Source: Clostridium sp. (GTDB lineage: Bacteria > Bacteroidota > Bacteroidia > Bacteroidales > Bacteroidaceae). Taken from it: a stretch of 64,000 nucleotides of DNA. The DNA lies in contig JAMPGY010000005.1 of NCBI GenBank assembly GCA_023663705.1, positions 64,001 through 128,000 on the forward strand, read 5' to 3'. Positions 1 to 9,282 of this stretch are shown one piece after another (the stretch's first letter is position 1; every line of letters starts with the position of its first letter). A program made the translations under genes and the position numbers. The notes under the pieces were generated by a model. That model worked only from the letters and a program-made list of their open reading frames with translations. It was not told the DNA's origin and did not search any database.

Positions 1-1
1 T

Positions 2-1498
2 TTTTCTGCTGCAGAAGCAGCGTCGCTTATCACCAACGGCGACACAATCGGTCTGAGCGGTTTCACGCCGGCCGGTGCCCCCAAATGTGTTCCGGCTGAA
101 ATAGCCCGGAAGGCAGAACACGAACATAAAGAAGGAAAAGATTTCAAAGTCAACGTGTTGACAGGAGCTTCCACAGGACAAAGTTGCGACGGTGCACTGA
201 CCAACGCACAGGCCATCCGTTTCAGAGCGCCCTACACGACAAACCCCGATTTCCGCAAACATGTCAACAACAACGAATTGTCTTATTCCGACCTCAATCT
301 GTCCAACATGGCTACCCAGATTCGCCAAGGATATCTTGGCAAAGTGGACTGGGCTGTCATCGAAGCTTGCGAACTGGAACAGGCCGGAGACAAAACCCGC
401 ATTTATCTGACAGCAGCCGGTGGCATCAGCCCCACCATCTGCCGACTGGCACAAAAGGGCATCATCATCGAACTGAACGCCTTCCACAGCAAGAGTTGCA
501 TGGGCATTCATGATGTTTACGAGATTGAAGATCACCCTTTCCGCACTCCCATCATGATCACCAAAGCCAATGACCGTATCGGCAAGCCTTATATTGAAGT
601 GGACAGCCGACGGATAGCCGGTGTCGTGGAATGCAACGTGCCGGACGAAGCACGCGCTTTCAAGGATCCGGATCCCATCACCTCGCAGATCGGACAGAAC
701 GTGGCCGACTTTCTGCTGGCCAATATGCGTTGCGGCAAGATACCTCCCACCTTCCTCAATCTGCAAAGCGGTGTGGGCAGTGGCGCCAATGCCGTGCTCG
801 GCGCGTTGGGCCAGTGTCCGGAAGTGCCCAACTTCAACATCTACACCGAAGTGCTGCAGGACGCACCGGTGCAACTGATGCGCGACGGCCGTGTGCTGTC
901 GGCTTCGGCCTGCTCGCTCACCGTCACCAACGAGTGTCTGCAAGGTATCTACAACGACATGGACTTCTTCAAGGACAAACTCGTGCTGCGTCCCTCTGAA
1001 ATATCCAACTGCCCGGAAGTGATCGCCCGCATCGGTGTGTGCTCGCTCAACACGGCGATAGAGGTGGATATCTACGGTCATGTAAATTCAACCAAGATCT
1101 GCGGCACCAAGATGATGAACGGCATCGGCGGTTCTGCCGACTTTACCAACAATGCCTATCTGAGCATTTTCACCTGCGGATCCACCACCAAGGGCGGCGC
1201 CATCAGCAGCATCGTGCCCTTCTGCTCGCACATCGACCACACCAGCCACTTTGTGGATGCCGTCATCACGGAATACGGCGTGGCCGACCTGCGCGGCAAG
1301 TGCTCCATGGAAAAAGCCGAAGAACTGATCAAGGTGGCCCATCCTGACTACCGCCCGATGTTGCTCGACTATCTGAAGCATGCCGACAAGTTCAAGGGAC
1401 ACACCCACCATTGCCTGTCTGCCGCCTTCGCCATGCACGACACGTTTGTCCGTAAAGGAGATATGCGCCTCACCGACTGGAGCGAATATCTCAAATAA
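2..1498 (+). CDS. Acetyl-CoA hydrolase/transferase family protein (probable succinate CoA-transferase), 5' end cut by window
   Basis: The reading frame is open from base 2, so the N-terminus lies outside the window; 498 codons are visible, close to the family's usual length of about 500. It matches class I CoA transferases of the succinyl-CoA:acetate/propionate type. Visible hallmarks are the GSGANAVLGAL stretch and, after it, IYTEVLQD, where this family carries the catalytic glutamate that forms the glutamyl-CoA thioester. In Bacteroidota such enzymes move CoA between succinate and acetate or propionate in the cytoplasm, which fits the fumarate reductase operon at 35-39 kb. A strong hairpin follows directly, so it ends its transcription unit. 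The exact acyl donor cannot be read from sequence; acetyl-CoA hydrolase is the alternative. Confidence 0.9.
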   Translation, partial: FSAAEAASLITNGDTIGLSGFTPAGAPKCVPAEIARKAEHEHKEGKDFKVNVLTGASTGQSCDGALTNAQAIRFRAPYTTNPDFRKHVNNNELSYSDLNLSNMATQIRQGYLGKVDWAVIEACELEQAGDKTRIYLTAAGGISPTICRLAQKGIIIELNAFHSKSCMGIHDVYEIEDHPFRTPIMITKANDRIGKPYIEVDSRRIAGVVECNVPDEARAFKDPDPITSQIGQNVADFLLANMRCGKIPPTFLNLQSGVGSGANAVLGALGQCPEVPNFNIYTEVLQDAPVQLMRDGRVLSASACSLTVTNECLQGIYNDMDFFKDKLVLRPSEISNCPEVIARIGVCSLNTAIEVDIYGHVNSTKICGTKMMNGIGGSADFTNNAYLSIFTCGSTTKGGAISSIVPFCSHIDHTSHFVDAVITEYGVADLRGKCSMEKAEELIKVAHPDYRPMLLDYLKHADKFKGHTHHCLSAAFAMHDTFVRKGDMRLTDWSEYLK

Positions 1499-1520
1499 AA
1501 TTGTAACCGACTTTTCCTCA

Positions 1521-1562
1521 CAAAGAGTGTATGCCGGGTCGTCGCCCGACATACACTCTTTG
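1521..1562 (+). terminator. Intrinsic terminator after the CoA-transferase gene
   Basis: A 13-bp perfect stem (arms begin CAAAGAGTGTATG) is extended past one mismatch by four more pairs and closes a short GC-rich loop. It begins 22 bases after the stop codon. There is no long T-tract beyond the three T that form part of the stem. Confidence 0.75.
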
Positions 1563-1669
1563 CCGTTTCACGCACCCTTTCCCGTCCATCAAGACATTCC
1601 CATACCGTAAAATCATCGCACTACGGTATATTTTCCTTTAGGAAACAGTATTTTATCACAAAAAAAACT

Positions 1670-1677
1670 TATTTTTG
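1670..1677 (+). promoter_or_regulatory. Bacteroidota -7 promoter element for the GH84 gene
   Basis: TATTTTTG matches the TAnnTTTG consensus and lies 39 bases before the start codon. No convincing -33 TTTG is seen at the usual distance, so support rests on the -7 box and its position. Confidence 0.5.
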
Positions 1678-1716
1678 TCCCAAACTTAATTAATCTTTTA
1701 TCTTAAAATTTCTTTT

Positions 1717-4620
1717 ATGAGAATCAAAACATTAGCATCCTTGGGTCTACTGACGGGAACTTTGGGTACTGCAACAGCCCAGACCGTGACCATTTCCCCG
1801 CTTCCACAAAGCATCGAATGGGGAGCCAAGGCCTTCGACAAGACTGCATCATTCACGCTGACAGGCGAAGAGACCGCAGATGCAGAAGCGGTCAATGTAC
1901 TGAAATCCCATTTCACCACTACAGGCGGCAATGTGGAGATTGTCATTGGCGAACGGGGTGATGAAGCCGTTGCCAGCTACGAAAGTTTCATACCGGAAAA
2001 GAGTGAAGGATATTACCTCAAGGTGGAACCGGGCAAGGTTGTTATTGCCGGAAACGACGGACAAGGCACATTCTATGGCGTTCAGTCATTCCTTCAGGTA
2101 GCCGGCCAGCCGGAAGTGATGAGCGTGACAGTCAGCGACTACCCCGATGTAGCCGAACGCGGTGTCGTGGAAGGATTCTACGGCAACAACTGGAGCCAGA
2201 CCGACCGTATCCGCCAGTTTGAGTTTTATGGTGCCAACAAGATGAATGTCTACATCTACGGTCCGAAAGACGACCCTTACCACCGCTCCAAATGGCGTGA
2301 GAACTATCCGGCAGACAAAGCGCAACAAATGAAGGAACTGGTGGCAGCCGCACAACGGAACAAAGTGAACTTCGTGTGGGCACTCCATCCCGGTGTGAGC
2401 ATCAAATGGAACAACGCCGACTCCCTGAATGTAGTCAACAAGCTGGAAAGCATGTACGAACTGGGAGTGCGCTCATTCGCCATCTTCTTCGACGACATCA
2501 GCGGCGAGGGTGCACGCGGCGAAAAACAGGCACAGCTGCTGAATTATGTGACGGACGAGTTCGTGAAGAAGCACGACGACATACAACCGCTTATCATGTG
2601 TCCCACGGAATACAATCGGGGATGGTCGGGAAACACCTACCACTTCGAACTGCGCGACAACATGTATGAGGACGTACGTATCATGTGGACAGGAAACTCC
2701 GTGGTTGACTTCATCAATAAGTCGGACCTGGAATACATCAACCCGCGCATTGGACGCAAGGCTTACATCTGGCTCAACTACCCCGTGACGGACTATTGCG
2801 GACGCCATCTGCTGATGGGTCCCACCTTCGGTAACGATCTTGACATTGCGGATATGGTGAGCGGATACACATCCAACCCGATGGAGTATGCCGAAGCCTC
2901 CAAGGTGTCGCTCTATAGCATTGCCGACTACACATGGAACATGAGCCAGTATGACTCCAATGCTTCGTGGGAACGTGCCATCCGCTACCTGATGCCGGAA
3001 CACGCCGATGCTTTCAAACTGTTCTGTGAAAACAATGTGGACCTGGGAACCAATACACACGGACTGCGCCGAACGAACGAATCGCCTGCATTCAAAGCTC
3101 TCGTAGACCGATATACAGCCACATTGGACGAAGGCTACAACGCCGAAGCCATTGCAGCATTCAACGCTGAGTTTGAACGCATGATACAAGCTTCGGACGA
3201 ACTGCTCGCCAACACAGACCAACCTGAACTGACAGCTGAAATCACACCGTGGGTACAGGTGATGAAGATTATCAGCCAGCGCGGTAAACTGGTCATGAAT
3301 CTGTTTGCCCACATGAACGACGACAACAAAGAAGCCTTTATCGAGGATTATCTGAAGATTGCCGAACTGGAACAGGCGCAAAAAGCCGTTATGTCCCGCG
3401 ACTTTGACGGTTCCATCATGAAAGTGAATCCCGCTGTGGCCGAAGTGGTTGTCGAACCGTTCATCAAAAAGTATCAGGCCATTCTCATACAGGAGTACAA
3501 GCACAAATACGACTACAGACTGGACGTATTCCCCGCCGTATTGCTTGAGGACGGTTCCTACTACATCATGTACAACGGAAAATACCTCAGCAATCCGAAC
3601 GCAGGCACGGTGGGCGGCAATCCCGTGTTCCAGGCAGACAAAGACCTGATCAACCCCACCCGTCAGGAATGGACGATTTCCTGGGATCTGGAAACCGAGC
3701 GATACAAGATTGTCAACGTGAAAGACAACCGTTACATCAACGAGAACGGTGCATTCAGCGCCGGTGACAACAATCCCTACGAGGCCGTATGGCACACCTA
3801 CAACATGTATCGCATGAACGGTCGGTACGCCATTCAGAATGCAGGACGTTCCGGCAATAAGTTCTGGGCAGCCAACGACACGCGTATCAACCAAGGGGCA
3901 AGCAACGCTATCGAATACAGCAACTTCATCTTTGAGATTGTCCCCACTGAAGGCCCCGTCAACCATCCGGTCATCATCGAGAACGAGATGTACTATATAT
4001 TGGACGAGAACGGCAATGTCCTCACCAACACCAATCCGAACAAGAGCGGAGGTACTCCCACCTTCAAGACCAGAGAAAGCGACGTGATACGCAGCCAGGT
4101 GTGGAAATTCTCCATCGACGCCTCAACCGGACGTTTCAAACTGGTCAGCGCCTCCGACAACAGATACGTCAACGAATTGGGCAACTTCGGAACAAACAGC
4201 TACGATGCCACATGGAACACATACACCATGACCGAATTCGACGGCCGCTTCTCCATCCAGAATGCGGGCGAGGCAGGAACCAACTACTGGTATGTAGACG
4301 GGAACCGTATCTCCAAGAAGTCGATGGAGCGCAACGAAAGCTACCTGTTCCGCATCGAGCACTATACTCACTTTACCGGTATCAACACAGCGACCGAGAA
4401 AAACTCGGCAATCGGCCTGCAGGCCGAGAACGGCAAACTGACGGTAAAGAGCGAAGCTCCTGTCAAGAGCATCACGGTAAGTAGCATAGACGGCAAATTG
4501 ATGACAGAATGTAAGAACGCAAGCGAACTTGACATCAATGGCATGGCACGGGGCACCTACGTGGTGGACATCCAGTGCGCCAACGGCCAGAAGCGCACCG
4601 CGAAAATCCTATTGCCGTAA
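1717..4620 (+). CDS. Secreted GH84 beta-N-acetylglucosaminidase with C-terminal lectin-like repeats
   Basis: 967 residues. Residues 1-21 form a signal peptide ending in ATAQ. Next come the GH84 N-terminal alpha/beta domain (about 25-140) and the TIM barrel, which begins near the ERGVVEGFYG motif (148-156). The paired catalytic aspartates are in FFDDISGEG (D259, D260), as in the characterised Bacteroides GH84 O-GlcNAcase, which uses substrate-assisted catalysis on terminal beta-GlcNAc. After the catalytic part are two similar beta-trefoil-like modules (about 605-750 and 760-895), each with a YYI...NG..L, W.I..., DNRY(I/V)NE pattern. The last 70 residues resemble a Bacteroidota secretion-tail domain (SSIDGKLM, then RGTYVVDI). 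The protein is clearly longer than minimal GH84 enzymes. Likely role: trimming GlcNAc from host glycoproteins in the periplasm or at the cell surface. Confidence 0.93.
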   Translation: MRIKTLASLGLLTGTLGTATAQTVTISPLPQSIEWGAKAFDKTASFTLTGEETADAEAVNVLKSHFTTTGGNVEIVIGERGDEAVASYESFIPEKSEGYYLKVEPGKVVIAGNDGQGTFYGVQSFLQVAGQPEVMSVTVSDYPDVAERGVVEGFYGNNWSQTDRIRQFEFYGANKMNVYIYGPKDDPYHRSKWRENYPADKAQQMKELVAAAQRNKVNFVWALHPGVSIKWNNADSLNVVNKLESMYELGVRSFAIFFDDISGEGARGEKQAQLLNYVTDEFVKKHDDIQPLIMCPTEYNRGWSGNTYHFELRDNMYEDVRIMWTGNSVVDFINKSDLEYINPRIGRKAYIWLNYPVTDYCGRHLLMGPTFGNDLDIADMVSGYTSNPMEYAEASKVSLYSIADYTWNMSQYDSNASWERAIRYLMPEHADAFKLFCENNVDLGTNTHGLRRTNESPAFKALVDRYTATLDEGYNAEAIAAFNAEFERMIQASDELLANTDQPELTAEITPWVQVMKIISQRGKLVMNLFAHMNDDNKEAFIEDYLKIAELEQAQKAVMSRDFDGSIMKVNPAVAEVVVEPFIKKYQAILIQEYKHKYDYRLDVFPAVLLEDGSYYIMYNGKYLSNPNAGTVGGNPVFQADKDLINPTRQEWTISWDLETERYKIVNVKDNRYINENGAFSAGDNNPYEAVWHTYNMYRMNGRYAIQNAGRSGNKFWAANDTRINQGASNAIEYSNFIFEIVPTEGPVNHPVIIENEMYYILDENGNVLTNTNPNKSGGTPTFKTRESDVIRSQVWKFSIDASTGRFKLVSASDNRYVNELGNFGTNSYDATWNTYTMTEFDGRFSIQNAGEAGTNYWYVDGNRISKKSMERNESYLFRIEHYTHFTGINTATEKNSAIGLQAENGKLTVKSEAPVKSITVSSIDGKLMTECKNASELDINGMARGTYVVDIQCANGQKRTAKILLP

Positions 4621-4750
4621 GGCTCCCGGTTTGCCGGCTTAACCCCGAGAAGGATACGACTCTCTACGAAGGTCGTATCCTTCTCTGTTTTTCAGACACG
4701 CCACAAATAAAGAATCTTATCCTCCGACTCACCGGCATAAATATTTTATG

Positions 4751-4758
4751 TATCTTTG
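4751..4758 (+). promoter_or_regulatory. Bacteroidota -7 promoter element for the C1B peptidase gene
   Basis: TATCTTTG is a perfect TAnnTTTG match 18 bases before the chosen ATG. The TTG inside it could be read as an in-frame start codon, but that would place translation initiation inside the promoter. Confidence 0.65.
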
Positions 4759-4776
4759 TGTCTGAAACAAATCCAA

Positions 4777-6174
4777 ATGAATATGAACACTAAAGTATGG
4801 TACCTCAGCCTACTGCTGGCTTCAGGCTCGGCCTCTGCCCAAAAGGCATTGACACCCGATGTGCTGAAAACACTATCTTCCTCCTACGAAGGAACGGCAG
4901 CCGACAAGGCACTGCGCAATGCCATCAGCGCCAATTCGTTGAAGACATTGGCCTTGAACCAGGAAAACACTGCCGCTCCCGACACGTGGTTCAGTACCTC
5001 GGTCAACAGTTCCGGCATCACCGACCAGAAAAGCAGCGGACGCTGCTGGCTTTTCACCGGGACCAATGTCATCCGCGCACGCGTGGGCGAACAGTTGGGC
5101 ATGCCCAATTTTCAGTTTTCCCACGTCTACCTATTCTTCTACGATCAGTTGGAAAAGAGCAACTTGTTTCTGCAAGGCATCATAGACACACGCAAGAGTC
5201 CGATGGACGATAAAACCGTAGAATGGCTGTTCCGCAATCCCCTGAGCGACGGTGGACAGTACACGGGCATCTCGGACTTGGTGATGAAATACGGACTCGT
5301 ACCGCGCGAAGTGATGGCCGAGACGCACAACAGTAACAACACCAGTGAATTTAACACTCTGCTCAAGCGCAAACTGCGCGAATTTGGCATCACCCTGCGC
5401 GAAGAAAGCGAAAATGGAGCTTCGGAACGTACACTGGAACAGCATAAAGTGGAAATGATGAAAACGGTGTACCGCATGCTTGTCTTGGCCTACGGCGAAC
5501 CTCCCGCCACTTTCTCATGGGCGCCCACAAAGAACGGCAAGGCTATGACTGAACCCAAATCCTACACGCCGATGAGTTTCTACAAGGAAGTGTGTGGAGG
5601 CGAAGACCTATATGCCAACTACGTAATGCTGATGAACGACCCCACACGCCCGTACAACAAGGTGTATGAGATTGACTACGACCGTCACACCTACGACGGC
5701 CACAACTGGCTTTACCTCAACCTGCCCATCGAGGACATCAAACAGGCCGCCATTGCCAGCCTCAAAGACAGCACGATGATGTATTTCAGTTGCGATGTGG
5801 GCAAGCACCTCAATAGCAAGAACGGTATGCTCGACCTGAAGAGCTACGACTACGGAAGTCTGTTCAACACATCCTTCGGCATGAACAAAAAACAGCGCAT
5901 ACAGACGTTCGACAGCGGCAGTTCGCACGCCATGACACTGATGGCCGTGGATTTGGACGCAGAGGGACAACCCAAGAAGTGGAAGGTGGAGAACAGTTGG
6001 GGACCCTCTTATGGACACAATGGTTTTCTGATTATGACTGATGAGTGGTTCAATGAGTATATGTTCCGCCTGGTGGTCAACAAGAAGTATTGCACCGCCG
6101 ACATGCTGAAACTGCTTAAGGAGAAACCCGTACGCCTGCCAGCTTGGGACCCGATGTTCAGCAACGAACAATAA
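4777..6174 (+). CDS. Secreted C1B-family cysteine peptidase (aminopeptidase C / bleomycin hydrolase type)
   Basis: 465 residues from the ATG at 4777 (a second ATG two codons later is equally possible); an upstream in-frame TTG is rejected because it lies in the promoter. A short signal peptide ends near SASAQ. The papain-like triad of family C1B is complete: Cys90 in KSSGRCWLF, His384 in SGSSHAMTL and Asn406 in VENSWGPSYG. Family members are aminopeptidases that often assemble into hexameric barrels; the cytosolic bleomycin hydrolase lacks a signal peptide, whereas Bacteroidota versions like this one are exported. Probable role: degradation of peptides in the periplasm or outside the cell. 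It is monocistronic, with its own promoter and a strong hairpin downstream. Confidence 0.93.
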   Translation: MNMNTKVWYLSLLLASGSASAQKALTPDVLKTLSSSYEGTAADKALRNAISANSLKTLALNQENTAAPDTWFSTSVNSSGITDQKSSGRCWLFTGTNVIRARVGEQLGMPNFQFSHVYLFFYDQLEKSNLFLQGIIDTRKSPMDDKTVEWLFRNPLSDGGQYTGISDLVMKYGLVPREVMAETHNSNNTSEFNTLLKRKLREFGITLREESENGASERTLEQHKVEMMKTVYRMLVLAYGEPPATFSWAPTKNGKAMTEPKSYTPMSFYKEVCGGEDLYANYVMLMNDPTRPYNKVYEIDYDRHTYDGHNWLYLNLPIEDIKQAAIASLKDSTMMYFSCDVGKHLNSKNGMLDLKSYDYGSLFNTSFGMNKKQRIQTFDSGSSHAMTLMAVDLDAEGQPKKWKVENSWGPSYGHNGFLIMTDEWFNEYMFRLVVNKKYCTADMLKLLKEKPVRLPAWDPMFSNEQ

Positions 6175-6212
6175 AGGGCGGGGATTCTATTCGATAAATA
6201 CACCCGTATATC

Positions 6213-6269
6213 CTAACGTAAATGGCCAAGACACGTGAAAAACTCATGCGTTTTGGCCATTTACGTTAG
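6213..6269. terminator. Bidirectional hairpin between convergent genes
   Basis: A perfect 17-bp inverted repeat (left arm 6213-6229, right arm 6253-6269) with a 23-base spacer sits between the stop codons of the convergent peptidase and helicase genes. It can serve either strand. Confidence 0.75.
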
Positions 6270-6287
6270 AGGGATTCCCCTTAATGC

Positions 6288-8189
6288 TTATTTCTTCTTC
6301 GGGAAGCGACGTGCCCATCCCTCCTCACTGAAGTCGGGTTCCGGCCCGGACAACTCCTTGTAACCGGGATCAAAAAACTTTTTCCAGTCGTCCTTGGTCT
6401 TTCTGCCACGCGGAGCCGTGTAGCCACGCTCTTCGCGACTGGGTTTCCCCTCCACACGCTTTGCCGGCTTTCTGTCGGCCGGCTTGCGTCCGTTCTCTTT
6501 CTTATCGGTTCTACCGCCCTTACCGTTGCGTTTTCCCGCTTTCCTGTCAGCAGTCGAGACCCCCTCATCCGATGAAGCGTCCACCACCACGCGGCGTCCC
6601 TTCACCTTCACGCTGTCGAAAGCCGAAACCACCCGGTCGGCATCCTCCTCGGGCACCTCAAAAAACGAGAAATTTTTCATCAGGTCGATACGGCCAATCT
6701 CCACCTTACCGGACACGTGCTCGTTGACCAGCTTCATAACTTCCTTAGCATAGAAACCGTCCACCTTACCCAAATTGAGGAACAGACGGGTGTAACCGGC
6801 CTCTGCCGTCCGGTTTCCACCCTTCTTGCCACGCTCGCCTTTGCCTTTTGCAGCTTTCTCAGCCGGCTCTTCTATCTCGGGGGCATTGGCGTAGTATTGC
6901 AGGAAACGACCGAATTCCCGACTGACCACACGCTTGATCAGATCCTCCTTGTCCAACCACTCCAGCTTGCGGTATACCTCAGGCAGAAACTGGGCAATTT
7001 CCTCCTCATCCACTTCCACACGCTCGATGTCGTCAATTACCTTATACAACTGCTTGGCACAAATATCCTTTCCGCTGGGCAACTCTCCCTTCACAAATTG
7101 TTTGGCGATGACCTTCTCCACCTCACGTATCTTGCTCCGTTCACGCACATGGATGATACAGATGCTCGTTCCCTTCTTTCCGGCACGTCCTGTACGCCCA
7201 CTGCGATGGGTATAATTCTCAATATCATCGGGCATTCCGTAATTAATCACGTGAGTCAGATCATCTACGTCCAGTCCACGTGCCGCCACATCCGTAGCTA
7301 CCAGAAATTGCGTGCGGTGCTGACGGAACTTCTGCATGGTGAGATCGCGCTGCTGCTGCGACAATTCTCCGTGCAAGGCATCCGCATTGTATCCGTCCTG
7401 AATCAGTTTATCCGCCACTTCTTTCGTCTCCAATCGCGTGCGGCAGAATATGATGGCGTATATTTTCGGATAATAGTCCACCACACGTTTCAATGCCAGG
7501 TACTTGTCCTTTGCTTGCACGAGGTAATACACATGATTTACATTCTCGGCTCCCTCGTTGCGCGATCCCACCACTATCTCCCGGGCATCGCGCAGGTAGC
7601 TCTTCGATATACGCTCTATCTCCCGGCTCATGGTGGCCGAGAAGAGCAGTGTGTTATGCACCTCGGGCACACCGGCCAATATGCGGTCTATGCTCTCGGT
7701 GAACCCCATCGACAACATTTCATCGGCCTCATCGAGCACGACATTCACCACCTCGTCCAGCGTGGCCACCTTGCGTTCCATCAAGTCTATCAAACGACCG
7801 GGCGTAGCCACAATCACCTGCACTCCGCGTTTCAGCGCACGTATCTGATGCTCAATGCTCGCACCGCCATATACAGGAAGCACACGCACTCCCGGCAAAT
7901 ATTTTGAATATGCCTCCAAATCATCAGCAATTTGCAAGCAGAGTTCTCTTGTGGGCGAAAGGATTACGGCCTGCGGAGTCTTCCGCCCGGCATCAATTTT
8001 CTGCAGGACAGGCAATCCGTAGGCCGCAGTTTTGCCAGTTCCGGTCTGCGCCAAGGCTACCACATCATTATTCTCACCTAATAAAAAAGGAATTACCTGC
8101 TCTTGCACCGGCATGGGATGCTCGTATCCCAGCTCTTCAATAGCTTGTCTGATCTCCGATGAGACACCAAGCTCTTCAAATGTTTTCAA
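6288..8189 (-). CDS. DEAD-box ATP-dependent RNA helicase with DbpA-type RNA-binding domain
   Basis: 633 residues. Both RecA domains are complete: Walker A AQTGTGKT, motif II DEAD in VLDEADEMLS, motif III SAT and motif VI HRSGRTGRAG. A DbpA/CsdA-like RNA-binding domain follows (about 465-540), then a long, strongly basic Lys/Arg/Gly tail of about 90 residues typical of Bacteroidota homologues. It unwinds RNA for ribosome assembly, mRNA decay or cold adaptation; the precise paralogue (CsdA, RhlE or DbpA type) cannot be fixed. The start is a TTG codon: no in-frame ATG precedes it before a stop, and the protein begins normally with KTFEELGVS. A Bacteroidota -7 box lies 28 bases upstream. Confidence 0.95.
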   Translation of the reverse strand: MKTFEELGVSSEIRQAIEELGYEHPMPVQEQVIPFLLGENNDVVALAQTGTGKTAAYGLPVLQKIDAGRKTPQAVILSPTRELCLQIADDLEAYSKYLPGVRVLPVYGGASIEHQIRALKRGVQVIVATPGRLIDLMERKVATLDEVVNVVLDEADEMLSMGFTESIDRILAGVPEVHNTLLFSATMSREIERISKSYLRDAREIVVGSRNEGAENVNHVYYLVQAKDKYLALKRVVDYYPKIYAIIFCRTRLETKEVADKLIQDGYNADALHGELSQQQRDLTMQKFRQHRTQFLVATDVAARGLDVDDLTHVINYGMPDDIENYTHRSGRTGRAGKKGTSICIIHVRERSKIREVEKVIAKQFVKGELPSGKDICAKQLYKVIDDIERVEVDEEEIAQFLPEVYRKLEWLDKEDLIKRVVSREFGRFLQYYANAPEIEEPAEKAAKGKGERGKKGGNRTAEAGYTRLFLNLGKVDGFYAKEVMKLVNEHVSGKVEIGRIDLMKNFSFFEVPEEDADRVVSAFDSVKVKGRRVVVDASSDEGVSTADRKAGKRNGKGGRTDKKENGRKPADRKPAKRVEGKPSREERGYTAPRGRKTKDDWKKFFDPGYKELSGPEPDFSEEGWARRFPKKK

Positions 8190-8216
8190 TATAAGTCTAC
8201 TTTATTAATTCATCGG

Positions 8217-8224
8217 CAAAGGTA
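8217..8224 (-). promoter_or_regulatory. -7 promoter element for the DEAD-box helicase gene
   Basis: On the minus strand this reads TACCTTTG, a perfect TAnnTTTG match 28 bases upstream of the TTG start. Confidence 0.55.
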
Positions 8225-8277
8225 GGGAAAAATAACGGATAATGAGTCCATCACATAGTCTTTTCCGAATTTTATCG

Positions 8278-8285
8278 TAAGTTTG
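8278..8285 (+). promoter_or_regulatory. -7 promoter element for the PfkB-type kinase gene
   Basis: TAAGTTTG matches TAnnTTTG 28 bases before the ATG at 8314. It is divergent from the helicase promoter about 55 bases away. Confidence 0.55.
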
Positions 8286-8313
8286 TAGCATCAAACCTAC
8301 CATAGACAAAACC

Positions 8314-9261
8314 ATGCGCAAGATTATCGGAACCGGTGAAACCATTTTGGACATACTTTTCAGAGGATCGCAACCCACGGCAGCCATACCCGGCGGATCA
8401 GCTTTCAATGCCGTCGTGTCCATGAGCCGGGCCGGGTTGCCGGTATGGTTTGTGGGTGAAACGGGAGATGACCGGATCGGACAACAGATTGTGGACTTTC
8501 TGCAACACAACGGTGTACACACCGAATATGTGTACCGGAGACCCGGTAGCCGCTCTTCCGTCTCTCTGGCCTATCTCAACGAAAACAACGATGCCGATTA
8601 TCTGTTTTTCAAGCAACCTCCACGCCCGTTTAAACTGTCCGAACAACCGGACATAACAGCAGACGACATCCTGGTATTCGGCTCCTACTACGCCATTTGC
8701 GCCTCCACACGCCGGCAAGTGCTTGATCTGTTGCAACTGGGTCGGAAGCAAGGGGCCATACTCTACTACGACCTGAATTTCCGCAGCAGTCATCGTCACG
8801 AACTGGATGAACTGACACCTGCCTTGCAAGAGAATTTCCGACTGAGTACCGTGGTAAGAGCTTCGGCAGAAGATTGCCATATCATGTACGGAACTCATGA
8901 TGCCGCCTCGGTCTATCATCGGCACATCGCCCCCTTCTGCCCGCTGTTTATCTACACCGACGGTGATAAGCCGACGGTAGTGTGCACACCGAAGGGCTTG
9001 TTCTCCATCCCCGTCATCCCCGTGACTTCGGTGAGCACAGTGGGAGCCGGAGACAACTTCAACGCCGGATTTGTATACGGTCTGATTCGGGAAAAGGCGA
9101 AGCGGAACAGATTGCTCCATCTGCAGGAAAAGCAATGGAGACAGTTAGTCGGCTACGGACAGCGATTTGCCGCCAATGTCTGCACCAGTCTCAACAACAG
9201 CATCGACCCTCAAATGGGGCAACAACTACGCCAGGAACTGGAAAAATGCCTGAAAGAATAA
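8314..9261 (+). CDS. PfkB-family carbohydrate kinase (fructokinase-like)
   Basis: 315 residues, the normal length for the ribokinase/PfkB fold. The N-terminal glycine signature (GGSAFNAVVSMSRAG, then FVGETGDDRIG) and the C-terminal signature with the catalytic aspartate (VGAGDNFNAGFVYG) are both present. These cytoplasmic enzymes transfer the ATP gamma-phosphate to a sugar hydroxyl. Similarity is closest to fructokinase-like members, but sugar specificity is not deducible from motifs. It stands alone with its own promoter and ends 21 bases before the convergent LOG-family gene, so context gives no substrate hint. Confidence 0.88.
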   Translation: MRKIIGTGETILDILFRGSQPTAAIPGGSAFNAVVSMSRAGLPVWFVGETGDDRIGQQIVDFLQHNGVHTEYVYRRPGSRSSVSLAYLNENNDADYLFFKQPPRPFKLSEQPDITADDILVFGSYYAICASTRRQVLDLLQLGRKQGAILYYDLNFRSSHRHELDELTPALQENFRLSTVVRASAEDCHIMYGTHDAASVYHRHIAPFCPLFIYTDGDKPTVVCTPKGLFSIPVIPVTSVSTVGAGDNFNAGFVYGLIREKAKRNRLLHLQEKQWRQLVGYGQRFAANVCTSLNNSIDPQMGQQLRQELEKCLKE

Positions 9262-9282
9262 AGTTAAAAGAGAGACGTTACG

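Noticed and set aside
2473-3966. Long open frame on the strand opposite to the GH84 gene
   Set aside because: No known family; it is a codon-composition shadow of a gene with complete GH84 motifs.
4756-4776. TTG start for the C1B peptidase (same pattern at 12346, 52527 and 58497)
   Set aside because: In each case the TTG is the end of a TAnnTTTG promoter box, so the codon lies upstream of the transcription start; downstream starts were chosen.
6231-6244. CACGTGAAA string as a second parS site
   Set aside because: Only half of the palindrome matches; the left half has several mismatches and the bases belong to a terminator loop.
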